DNA of 5,097 bases from Sphingomonas sp. (GTDB lineage Bacteria; Pseudomonadota; Alphaproteobacteria; Sphingomonadales; Sphingomonadaceae). A program made the translations under genes and the position numbers. A model generated the notes under the pieces. That model ran no database searches, had not been told where the DNA came from, and was given only the letters and a program-made list of their open reading frames with translations. Where the stretch lies: assembly GCA_019247755.1 (NCBI GenBank), contig JAFBAM010000299.1, positions 1 through 5,097 on the forward strand, given 5' to 3'. Positions 1 to 5,097 of the stretch are shown one piece after another. How positions within the stretch are numbered: position 1 is the first letter of the stretch; each line of letters starts with the position of its first letter.

Positions 1-222
1 GATCCGCGTGGGCCAGTCGATCCAGCCATGCTTGTTCCAGCTGGCAATGAGGTCGTCGCGCCATTGGCGCTGCGCCTCGGCGAGCACATTCGGCACGGCG
101 GCGGGCATCGCGCCCAGCGAATTGCCGTCGAGATAGATCATGCCCTGCGGCAATCGGAACCGCTCACGGGCGAAGGCCAGCGGGTCCGCAGCGTCTAGGC
201 GGGCAGCTTCCTCGGAGATCAC
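1..222 (-). CDS. kynU: Kynureninase, N-terminal 74 codons (gene runs off the left edge)
   Basis: Kynureninase is a cytosolic PLP enzyme of the fold-type I aminotransferase superfamily. It hydrolyses L-kynurenine to anthranilate and L-alanine (3-hydroxykynurenine to 3-hydroxyanthranilate) in tryptophan degradation. Reading the minus strand from position 222 gives 74 uninterrupted codons. They contain the hallmark N-terminal block: LDAADPLAFARERFRLP, then MIYLDGNSLGAMP (about residues 35-47), then DDLIASWNKHGWIDWP. The family pattern LDxxDPLxxxRxxFxLPxGxIYLDGNSLG is matched closely. The start is taken as GTG at 220-222. It overlaps the dcd stop codon in a GTGA arrangement, and the next in-frame start, an ATG, would delete the conserved DPL...RFRLP segment. 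No clear Shine-Dalgarno precedes it, so translation is probably coupled to dcd. The PLP-lysine region lies outside the window, so intactness cannot be judged. Family assignment is firm; the exact start is less so. Confidence 0.9.
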   Translation of the reverse strand, partial: MISEEAARLDAADPLAFARERFRLPQGMIYLDGNSLGAMPAAVPNVLAEAQRQWRDDLIASWNKHGWIDWPTRI

Positions 223-773
223 AGCTTGGGAAGGGTGACGCCCTTCTGCCCCATATATTTGCCGGCCCGGTCGGCGTAGCTGACCTCGCACGGTTCGTTC
301 CCCTGCAGGAACAGAAACTGGCACGCGCCTTCGTTGGCATAGACCTTGGCCGGGAGCGGCGTGGTGTTCGAGAACTCCAGCGTCACATGGCCCTCCCAGT
401 CGGGTTCCAGCGGAGTCACGTTCACGATGATCCCGCAGCGGGCGTAGGTCGACTTACCGAGGCAGATCACGAGCACGTCGCGCGGCACGCGGAAATATTC
501 GACCGTCCGCGCCAGCGCGAAGCTGTTCGGCGGGATGATGCAGACGTCGGTCTTGCGGTCGACGAAGCTGTTCGACGCGAAGTCCTTCGGGTCGACCGTC
601 GCCGAGTCTACGTTGGTGAAAATCTTGAACTCGTCCGCGACCCTCGCGTCATAGCCGTAGGAGGAGAGGCCGTAGCTAATGCAGCCCTCGCGCCGCTGCG
701 CCTCGACGAACGGCTCGATCATGCCGTTTTGCTGCGCCTGCTCGCGAATCCAGCGGTCGGACAAAATCGCCAT
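219..773 (-). CDS. dcd: dCTP deaminase
   Basis: Deaminates dCTP to dUTP and ammonia, feeding dUMP and hence dTTP synthesis. It is a cytosolic homotrimer of the dUTPase-like fold. The 184-residue product is close to the usual length (E. coli Dcd is 193). The signature is GKSTYARCG (106-114), followed by NVTPLEPDWEGH (118-129) and TLEFSN (131-136). By alignment from memory, R112 matches E. coli R115 and E133 matches the catalytic E138. K107 replaces the E. coli arginine of GRSSLAR, a variant I regard as normal for this branch. The C-terminal YADRAGKYMGQKGV (166-179) is the conserved tail that closes over the nucleotide. Start ATG at 773 gives the usual MAILSDRWIR N-terminus, although no purine-rich ribosome site precedes it. 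The gene is divergent from dnaB and overlaps kynU by 4 nt at its 3' end, suggesting a dcd-kynU transcript. A bifunctional dCTP deaminase/dUTPase is the main alternative and cannot be excluded by eye. Confidence 0.96.
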   Translation of the reverse strand: MAILSDRWIREQAQQNGMIEPFVEAQRREGCISYGLSSYGYDARVADEFKIFTNVDSATVDPKDFASNSFVDRKTDVCIIPPNSFALARTVEYFRVPRDVLVICLGKSTYARCGIIVNVTPLEPDWEGHVTLEFSNTTPLPAKVYANEGACQFLFLQGNEPCEVSYADRAGKYMGQKGVTLPKL

Positions 774-825
774 GGCGAGTGCGTAACGAGGCGGTTGGAG
801 CGCTTCAATTGGGCCGGATTATTTC

Positions 826-834
826 TGTGGATGA
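826..834 (-). promoter_or_regulatory. DnaA-box-like 9-mer (reverse orientation)
   Basis: The minus strand reads TCATCCACA, one mismatch from the E. coli consensus TTATCCACA. It lies 53 bp upstream of the dcd start and faces a second box-like site at 891-899. A single 9-mer with one mismatch can arise by chance. Support comes from its position in a gap shared by two replication-linked genes. Confidence 0.4.
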
Positions 835-890
835 GCGCCGTTTCGCGTTTCTGACAGTTCCTGCGGGCACCTATTTGATTCGTGCACAAC

Positions 891-899
891 TTATCCCCA
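891..899 (+). promoter_or_regulatory. DnaA-box-like 9-mer at the centre of a dyad
   Basis: The plus strand reads TTATCCCCA, one mismatch from TTATCCACA. It is flanked symmetrically by GCACAAC (884-890) and GCTGTGC (900-906), arms that are inverted repeats at 6 of 7 positions. The dyad abuts and slightly overlaps the candidate dnaB extended -10 at 904-912. Binding there could therefore block or modulate dnaB transcription. This is a sequence-pattern inference only. Confidence 0.4.
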
Positions 900-903
900 G
901 CTG

Positions 904-912
904 TGCTACATT
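904..912 (+). promoter_or_regulatory. Candidate extended -10 element for dnaB
   Basis: The sequence TGCTACATT fits the extended -10 form TGnTAnnnT. It matches TATAAT at four of six positions in TACATT. It would place the transcript start near 919, giving a leader of about 37 nt before the dnaB ATG. No good -35 hexamer is found 16-18 bp upstream, which is tolerable for an extended -10 promoter. The call is tentative. Confidence 0.35.
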
Positions 913-943
913 TGTTCGCGCTTGATGTGGGGCCACACGAGCT

Positions 944-949
944 TAGGAG
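944..949 (+). promoter_or_regulatory. Ribosome binding site of dnaB
   Basis: TAGGAG lies six nucleotides before the ATG at 956. It is the clearest Shine-Dalgarno sequence in the window and fixes the dnaB start. Confidence 0.8.
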
Positions 950-955
950 CCTCGC

Positions 956-2446
956 ATGGCCGAAGTCATCCGCATCGCCGAGTCTGCGTCAGAAGCACCT
1001 CCGGCCCTTCCGCAAAACGTCGAAGCCGAAGCCGCGCTGATTGGCGCGCTGATGATCGACAATCGGCTGGTCGAAGACATCCAGCTGAAGCTGAAGCCGC
1101 ACCATTTCTTCGAGCCGCTGCACGGCCGCATCTACGAATCGATCCTGCGGCTGACCGATTCGAACCGCATCGCCAATCCTGTCACGCTGAAGCCTCTTTT
1201 CGAGGCCGACGACGGGATGAAGGAAGTCGGCGGTCCGGCCTATCTCGCCCAGCTCACCGGCTCCGGCGCCGCCGTCATTGGCGCTCGCGATTTCGCCGAA
1301 CAGATCTACGATCTCGCGTTGCTCCGTGCCCTCATCGGCGTGGGACGCGACCTCGTGGAAGGCGCGCTCGATACGAGTGAGGACGTTGCCCCCCTCGCTC
1401 AGATCGAGCGCGCCGAGACCGAGCTTTACAAGGTCGCCGAGGAAGGCGGCGCCGAAGGCAAGGCCAAGAGCTTTGGCGAAGCGACCAAGGAAGCGCTGCA
1501 GAATGCCGAGAAGGCGCTCAACAGCGGCGGGCATCTGTCGGGCTTCACCACCGGCCTCGATAGCCTCAACGGCAAGATCGGCGGACTTCACAAGTCCGAC
1601 CTCGTCATCGTCGCTGGCCGCCCAGGCATGGGCAAGAGCTCGCTCGCGACCAACGTCGCCTTCAGCGCCGCCAAGCGGCTGCTTCAGGACCAGGAAGACG
1701 GGATCGAGACGGCCAAGTCGGCTGGCACCCCGGTCGCCTTGTTCAGCCTCGAAATGTCGGCGGACCAGCTCGCGACCCGCATCCTTGCCGAGCAATCGGG
1801 CATCAGCTCCGAGAACCTCCGCATGGGCCGCATCAGCCAGTCGGAATTCCGGTCATTGGCTCGTGCCGCCGCCGAGCTTCAAAGCCTTCCGCTCTACATT
1901 GACGACACGCCGGGCCTGACCATTGCCGCGCTGCGTGCCCGCGCTCGCCGCCTCAAGCGGCAGAAGGGCATCGGCATGGTGATCGTCGATTATCTCCAGC
2001 TGCTCCAGGGAACGGGGAAGGGGAGCGCTGGAGATAATCGCGTACAGGAGATCTCGGAGATCAGCCGAGGACTGAAGCAACTTGCCAAGGAGCTCGACGT
2101 GCCGGTCGTGGCCCTTTCGCAGCTCAGCCGCGCGGTCGAGCAGCGCGAGGACAAGCGCCCGCAGCTCTCGGACCTTCGTGAATCGGGCTCGATCGAGCAG
2201 GACGCGGACATCGTGCTTTTCATATACCGCGAGGATTATTACCTCGCGGCGCGGCAACCGGCCGACGACCATCCCGAAATCGACAAGTGGCGCGAGGAAA
2301 TGGCGCGAGTCTACGGCCTGGCAGAAGTCATTGTCGCCAAGCAGCGCCACGGCTCGACCGGCAAGGTCCGCCTCAAGTTCGACAGCCGGATCACCAAGTT
2401 CAGCGACCTCGTCGACGAAGGCTATATGCCCGACATGCGGGGCTGA
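956..2446 (+). CDS. dnaB: Replicative DNA helicase DnaB
   Basis: Hexameric 5'-3' helicase that unwinds DNA at the fork, recruits primase and is loaded at oriC. The 496-residue product has the two-part DnaB layout. The N-terminal helical domain starts at NVEAEAALIGALM (21-33), and a linker covers about 165-195. A RecA-type ATPase domain then follows. Walker A is GRPGMGKSS (221-229, K227), the H1a motif is LFSLEM (262-267, E265), and Walker B is MVIVDYLQLL (341-350, D345). Motif H3 is ALSQLSR (386-392, Q389), H4 is LRESGSIEQDADIVLFIYR (407-425), and the arginine-finger motif is KQRHGSTG (462-469, R464). No intein interrupts the motifs. Compared with E. coli DnaB there are about 14 extra residues between H1 and H1a (roughly 240-257) and about 17 extra between H4 and the KQR motif (roughly 431-455). 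I believe both are usual in alphaproteobacteria. The start is set by TAGGAG six nt upstream. It is divergent from dcd and convergent with the L,D-transpeptidase gene. An unusual inverted repeat lies inside it at 1987-2040. Confidence 0.98.
   Translation: MAEVIRIAESASEAPPALPQNVEAEAALIGALMIDNRLVEDIQLKLKPHHFFEPLHGRIYESILRLTDSNRIANPVTLKPLFEADDGMKEVGGPAYLAQLTGSGAAVIGARDFAEQIYDLALLRALIGVGRDLVEGALDTSEDVAPLAQIERAETELYKVAEEGGAEGKAKSFGEATKEALQNAEKALNSGGHLSGFTTGLDSLNGKIGGLHKSDLVIVAGRPGMGKSSLATNVAFSAAKRLLQDQEDGIETAKSAGTPVALFSLEMSADQLATRILAEQSGISSENLRMGRISQSEFRSLARAAAELQSLPLYIDDTPGLTIAALRARARRLKRQKGIGMVIVDYLQLLQGTGKGSAGDNRVQEISEISRGLKQLAKELDVPVVALSQLSRAVEQREDKRPQLSDLRESGSIEQDADIVLFIYREDYYLAARQPADDHPEIDKWREEMARVYGLAEVIVAKQRHGSTGKVRLKFDSRITKFSDLVDEGYMPDMRG
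1987..2040. repeat. Long intragenic inverted repeat (hairpin) in dnaB
   Basis: The arm CGATTATCTCCAGC (1987-2000) is perfectly complementary to GCTGGAGATAATCG (2027-2040), giving 14 bp. After one unpaired base (t2001) the stem continues with GCTCC (2002-2006) against GGAGC (2022-2026). A 15-nt purine-rich loop (2007-2021) remains. The structure is 19 bp in a 54-nt span, within codons 344-362 of dnaB, starting at the Walker B aspartate. It has no T-tract, so a classic terminator is unlikely. Its function is unknown. Confidence 0.85.
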
Positions 2447-2452
2447 ATGAGC

Positions 2453-2476
2453 TGACCGCGCCCGGCCGCGCGGTCA
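2453..2476. terminator. Hairpin just after dnaB
   Basis: TGACCGCG (2453-2460) pairs with CGCGGTCA (2469-2476) around an 8-nt loop. It starts 7 nt after the dnaB stop codon. No T-run follows on the plus strand, so it is at best an atypical intrinsic terminator or a 3'-end stabilising structure. Confidence 0.45.
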
Positions 2477-2487
2477 TGGGGAGGGGG

Positions 2488-2517
2488 CGAAGGCGTCGGC
2501 TGGGTCCGGCGCCTTCG
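2488..2517. terminator. Convergent-gene hairpin between dnaB and the L,D-transpeptidase gene
   Basis: CGAAGGCGTCGG (2488-2499) pairs with CCGGCGCCTTCG (2506-2517), one of the twelve pairs being a T·G mismatch in plus-strand terms, around a 6-nt loop. It ends four bases before the transpeptidase stop codon. It therefore serves both converging genes and is most likely a bidirectional terminator. T-tracts are poor on both sides, so some Rho help is possible. Confidence 0.55.
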
Positions 2518-2521
2518 GCTA

Positions 2522-3961
2522 TTAGGGGGCGATTTCGTCGCTGCTTTCGGGTTGCTGAATCTTGACCGGCCTGCCAGGCGCAAGTCCTAGCGCTTTCGCG
2601 ACATTGTCGTCCCAACCGTAAACGTCCTGCCGGAACTGGACGTTGGCGCCGTCCCAGAACGCGGTCTCGTAGAGCAGACGCACGGGGATTGGGTTGGGCA
2701 GCTTGATGAAGGTCTCGTCCTGCTTCTGTGTCGCCTGCTGGAACTGGTCGAGCACACCTTCCTGCTGAGCGAGCATGGTTGCGAACTGCATCGCGTTCTC
2801 GACACGCACGCAGCCGTGGCTCCGGTGACGGTCGTCCATGCCGAATAGCGCTTTGGCGGGTGTGTCGTGGAGGTAGATCGCCTCCTTGTCGTCCATGTCG
2901 AACTTCACTAGGCCGAGTGAGTTCTTCGGCCCCGACTGCTGGATCCACTGGTCGCCCTTCAGGACGTAACCGTTTTCCTGAAGCCAGGATTGGCTCTTGT
3001 CTCCCAGCTCCTTGACGCCAATTCCCTTCGGCACGGTCCAGGTCGGATTGGCAACAAGGCGGACGATGGGGGCCTGCAGTTGCGGGGTCGGCTTGTCGGC
3101 TTCGCCTTCGACCACCTTGCGGTGATCCACACTCTGTCCGTCGCGATAATAGTCGAGGACGGATCCTGCGGTATTCACGTCAATGCGGGTCCCGGGCGGA
3201 TTACGGGGAAGCCACCGCAGCCGCTCCATCGCGACCGCGAGCTGGCGCGCGCGCCAGGCGGGACCGGCGTTGAGGGCATAGAGCGTGTTGCCTCCGATGA
3301 TCCCGTCCTGCTTGAATCCGAATTCGCCCTGCAGCTTCTTCACGGCGGCGACCATGTCCGGCGAATAGCTCGCAGCTTGCGATTGCGGACTCAGGTAGCC
3401 GAGCGAGCGCAGGGCCGCTGCGATCTGCGCGACCCGGGGGTCACTGCTCCCGGGCTTGATGGCCGCACCTTCGGCGACGGTCTGGGACTCACTCTGTGAG
3501 GCGAGCCGGAGGTAGTGGATGTGTGCCTGACTAAGCGCTTTGTATTCATCGGTCTGCGGGACGAGCGACGCGAGCCACCCCTTCACATCGCCCTTCTGGA
3601 TCGCCTGCTGGAGGCCGGCGCGCACATCCACCATGGGATGCGGGATGGTATAGACCTCGTGAAGCTGGGTTGGGTCGGCATAGCCGTTCGCCAGCGCGGA
3701 GGCATATTTCAGGGCCGCATCGGTCAGCGCTGCGCCGCTTTCCCCACCTTTGAGAAAAAGATCGGGCTTGAGGCCGTTCGCTGGCGCGCCCGCGATCGCC
3801 TCGCGAAGCTGCTTCTCGGTGTCGTTAGTCCAGTTGACGGCCGCCTGGCCGGCCTCGGAGGTCTGGCCACCTGACGCGTCATTCTTGACAGAGCAGGAGG
3901 CGAGGGCGGTGCTGCACAGGGCGAGGCCGAGGGCCGCGCCGATCCATTTGCGGTTACTCAT
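2522..3961 (-). CDS. Lipoprotein L,D-transpeptidase, YcbB/LdtD-like (PG-binding plus YkuD domains)
   Basis: Predicted periplasmic L,D-transpeptidase that forms 3-3 cross-links in peptidoglycan or attaches proteins to it. Numbers follow the 479-residue ATG form. A signal peptide ends in the lipobox LASC (20-23), so C23 is the likely lipidated residue; serine at +2 would favour the outer membrane. A scaffold region typical of YcbB follows (about 55-155, with YADPTQLHEVYTIP and LxxAIQKGDVKGWLASLVP). A peptidoglycan-binding type 1 domain spans about 172-232. The catalytic YkuD domain spans about 258-435. In it, NPTWTVPKGI (305-314), SGPKNSLGLVKF (343-354), YLHDTPAKALF (363-373) and SHGCVRVEN (381-389) hold H365, H382, nucleophile C384 and R386. 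It is shorter than E. coli YcbB (615 residues). GTG at 3964 directly precedes the ATG and is an alternative start. Neither has a clear ribosome site. A palindromic repeat lies 17 nt upstream of the ATG. Which of the two Ldt reactions it performs cannot be told. Confidence 0.93.
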   Translation of the reverse strand: MSNRKWIGAALGLALCSTALASCSVKNDASGGQTSEAGQAAVNWTNDTEKQLREAIAGAPANGLKPDLFLKGGESGAALTDAALKYASALANGYADPTQLHEVYTIPHPMVDVRAGLQQAIQKGDVKGWLASLVPQTDEYKALSQAHIHYLRLASQSESQTVAEGAAIKPGSSDPRVAQIAAALRSLGYLSPQSQAASYSPDMVAAVKKLQGEFGFKQDGIIGGNTLYALNAGPAWRARQLAVAMERLRWLPRNPPGTRIDVNTAGSVLDYYRDGQSVDHRKVVEGEADKPTPQLQAPIVRLVANPTWTVPKGIGVKELGDKSQSWLQENGYVLKGDQWIQQSGPKNSLGLVKFDMDDKEAIYLHDTPAKALFGMDDRHRSHGCVRVENAMQFATMLAQQEGVLDQFQQATQKQDETFIKLPNPIPVRLLYETAFWDGANVQFRQDVYGWDDNVAKALGLAPGRPVKIQQPESSDEIAP

Positions 3962-3977
3962 CACGGGCTTGAACGGC

Positions 3978-4005
3978 CGTCACCCTGAACTTGTTTCAGG
4001 GATCA
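3978..4005. repeat. Dispersed palindromic intergenic repeat (sphingomonad type)
   Basis: CCCTGAA (3983-3989) and TTCAGGG (3995-4001) form a 7-bp hairpin with loop CTTGT. It is flanked by CGTCA on the left and ATCA on the right. I recognise this unit from memory as a highly repeated intergenic palindrome of Sphingomonadales genomes. Only one copy is in the window, so its dispersed nature is established knowledge and not seen here. It fills much of the 58-bp gap between astD and the L,D-transpeptidase gene. It could act as a weak terminator or 3'-end protector for astD, or as a leader hairpin for the downstream gene. Confidence 0.7.
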
Positions 4006-4019
4006 GTTGTTGGGACGCT

Positions 4020-5097
4020 TCAGTCTTCCTGCATATTGGGGTCGCGCAGGCCTTCGCCGATGGACGCGCGCGCCCGATCGGCTTCGCTGCTGGTCACCGG
4101 ATAGGCGCAATAATCGGCGGCATAGAAAGCACTCGGCCGGTGGTTGCCCGACAGCCCGACGCCGCCGAACGGCGCGTTCGAGGGAGCGCCGTTCGTGGGC
4201 TTGTTCCAGTTGATGACGCCAGCGCGAACGTTCGCCCAGAACTTGTCGTACATCTCCGGGCTGCCGCCGATAAGGCTGGCGGCCAGGCCGAAGCGGGTGT
4301 TGTTCGCTTCCGCGATCGCGGCATCGAAGTCCTTGACCCTTATGAGCTGCAGGACCGGCCCGAAGATCTCCTCGTCCGGACGATCCCTCACGTCCGTGAC
4401 ATCGATCAGCCCGGGCGTGAGGAAGGGCTTCTGTCCATCCGGGCGCTCAAGACGGCAGATCGGTTTTCCGCCCTTCATCATCAAGTTGAGCCATTGTTCT
4501 TGCACATGGTCCGCCGCCGCAGCGTCAATCAGCGGGCCCATGAACGGCTGTGGGTCATCGAACGGTTGGCCCACAACCATCCGGTCGAGGAGTTTCCGGA
4601 TGGCAGTGATCAGCGGTTCATGATCATCCTCAGGGACAATCAACCGCCGTGCTGCAGTGCAACGCTGTCCGGCCGAGAGATAGGCCGACTGGACCGCGAT
4701 CGTCGCCGCCGAATCCAAGTCCTTTGCATGCCAGATCACGAGCGGATTATTGCCGCCGAGCTCGAGCGCCAGAATCTTCTGCGGCGTTTCTGCAAACTGC
4801 TTGTGTAGCGCCATGCCAGCGCGCGCGGACCCCGTGAAAAGCAGCCCGTCAATACCGCTTTGGCTTGCGAGCGATCGGCCCTGGTCCGGTCCGCCGACCA
4901 CCAGGCGGACTACGCCTTCGGGAATGCCGGCTTCATGATAGCATTGCACCAGGAACTCGCCGGTGGCGGGCGTTTTCTCCGATGGTTTGAACACCACCGC
5001 ATTGCCCGCAATCAGCGCAGGGACGATGTGCCCGTTCGGCAGGTGTGCGGGGAAATTGTAGGGGCCAAGGACGGCAAGAACCCCGTGCGGCTTGTGG
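4020..5097 (-). CDS. astD: N-succinylglutamate 5-semialdehyde dehydrogenase, C-terminal part (gene runs off the right edge)
   Basis: NAD-dependent oxidation of N-succinylglutamate semialdehyde to N-succinylglutamate, the fourth step of the arginine succinyltransferase (AST) pathway. The reading frame is open from the right edge: 358 full codons plus stop are seen, and roughly 130 N-terminal residues are missing compared with the 492-residue E. coli enzyme. The fragment begins HKPHGVLAVLGPYNFPAHLP, whose YNFP asparagine (codon 5055-5057) is the conserved aldehyde dehydrogenase Asn. NGHIVPALIAGN and FKPSEKTP (cofactor site) follow, then LLFTGSARAG, ALELGGNNPL (general-base Glu, codon 4761-4763) and SAGQRCTAARRL (nucleophile Cys, codon 4659-4661). 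Near the end, VNWNKPTNGAPSNAPFGGVGLSGNHRPSA-type motifs, including NHRPSAFYAADYCAYP, separate AstD from general aldehyde dehydrogenases. All catalytic residues are intact. Other ast genes would be expected further right. It is followed, after 58 bp with a palindromic repeat, by the L,D-transpeptidase gene. Confidence 0.95.
   Translation of the reverse strand, partial: HKPHGVLAVLGPYNFPAHLPNGHIVPALIAGNAVVFKPSEKTPATGEFLVQCYHEAGIPEGVVRLVVGGPDQGRSLASQSGIDGLLFTGSARAGMALHKQFAETPQKILALELGGNNPLVIWHAKDLDSAATIAVQSAYLSAGQRCTAARRLIVPEDDHEPLITAIRKLLDRMVVGQPFDDPQPFMGPLIDAAAADHVQEQWLNLMMKGGKPICRLERPDGQKPFLTPGLIDVTDVRDRPDEEIFGPVLQLIRVKDFDAAIAEANNTRFGLAASLIGGSPEMYDKFWANVRAGVINWNKPTNGAPSNAPFGGVGLSGNHRPSAFYAADYCAYPVTSSEADRARASIGEGLRDPNMQED

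Larger units (their letters stand above)
774..955. promoter_or_regulatory. Divergent dcd / dnaB intergenic promoter region
   Basis: This 182-bp gap separates the start codons of dcd (leftward) and dnaB (rightward), so it must hold the promoters for both unless transcription comes from elsewhere. It is visibly richer in A/T than the flanking genes, particularly at 805-828 and 871-915. It contains two DnaA-box-like 9-mers, an extended -10-like element for dnaB and the dnaB ribosome site, listed separately. I could not assign a convincing dcd promoter. No small gene is supported here. Confidence 0.75.

Noticed and set aside
240..258. Residues 240-257 and 431-455 of DnaB considered as an intein remnant or foreign insertion
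   Set aside because: The flanking motifs are intact, no intein splice motifs are present, and both insertions look like ordinary alphaproteobacterial DnaB loops.
780..808. Possible dcd promoter giving a leaderless mRNA: TTGAAG (803-808, minus) 17 bp from TACGCA (780-785, minus), placing the start near the ATG
   Set aside because: The -10 matches only two of six consensus bases. The idea fits the missing ribosome site but is too weak to annotate.
989..1795. A 268-codon minus-strand open frame antisense to dnaB
   Set aside because: High-GC antisense shadow of a certain gene; its sequence mirrors dnaB codon structure and has no recognisable motif.
2227..2249. 8-bp hairpin CCGCGAGG / CCTCGCGG with a 7-nt loop inside dnaB
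   Set aside because: A stem of this length is expected about once by chance in a window of this size, and there is no further support.
2990..3499. A 169-codon plus-strand open frame opposite the L,D-transpeptidase gene, with similar ones at 387-854 opposite dcd and at 3515-3874
   Set aside because: All are overlaid on confidently assigned genes, with compositions typical of reverse-frame translation in GC-rich DNA.
3750..4808. A 352-codon open frame on the plus strand, antisense to astD and to the start of the L,D-transpeptidase gene
   Set aside because: It is antisense to two well-identified genes. It also runs through the palindromic repeat, which yields the tell-tale artefact peptide RHPELVSGI. 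No ribosome site or recognisable domain was seen.
1..5097. Search for a new multi-gene system, CRISPR, tRNA, insertion sequence, or prophage or defence module
   Set aside because: The window is filled by five recognisable housekeeping or catabolic genes with short gaps. No direct-repeat arrays, transposase motifs, tRNA-like folds or target-site duplications were seen.

Overview
The window is GC-rich, densely coding chromosomal DNA from an alphaproteobacterium. The best guess is a sphingomonad (order Sphingomonadales). This rests on the style of the Dcd and DnaB proteins and on a 28-bp palindromic intergenic repeat (CCCTGAA / TTCAGGG arms) that I recognise as very common in sphingomonad genomes. 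The taxonomic call is an inference and was not computed.

Layout: five protein genes, two of them cut by the window edges. On the minus strand at the left are the 5' end of a kynureninase gene (kynU, positions 1-222, GTG start) and, just upstream of it, dcd (dCTP deaminase, 219-773). The two overlap by 4 nt and probably share a transcript. A 182-bp divergent intergenic region (774-955) separates dcd from dnaB, the replicative helicase gene, on the plus strand (956-2446). This gap carries two DnaA-box-like 9-mers, an extended -10-like element and a good Shine-Dalgarno sequence for dnaB. dnaB converges on a lipoprotein L,D-transpeptidase gene of the YcbB/LdtD type (2522-3961, minus). The 75 bp between them hold two strong hairpins, probably a shared terminator. 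Upstream of the transpeptidase gene, after a 58-bp gap filled largely by the dispersed palindromic repeat, lies the 3' three-quarters of astD (4020-5097, minus). astD encodes succinylglutamate-semialdehyde dehydrogenase of the AST arginine-degradation pathway and runs off the right edge.

How they fit together: dcd (dUMP/dTTP precursor supply) and dnaB (fork helicase) are both DNA-replication functions fired from one divergent region with DnaA-box-like sites, so common control is plausible. KynU (tryptophan/kynurenine catabolism to anthranilate), the cell-wall cross-linking enzyme and AstD are unrelated housekeeping or catabolic functions. I see no mobile element, CRISPR, RNA gene, toxin-antitoxin or defence module, and no convincing new multi-gene system. 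The most unusual signal is a long, nearly perfect inverted repeat inside the dnaB coding sequence (1987-2040). It starts at the Walker B aspartate codon and sits in a patch of atypical codon use. No gene-free stretch exceeds 300 bp.
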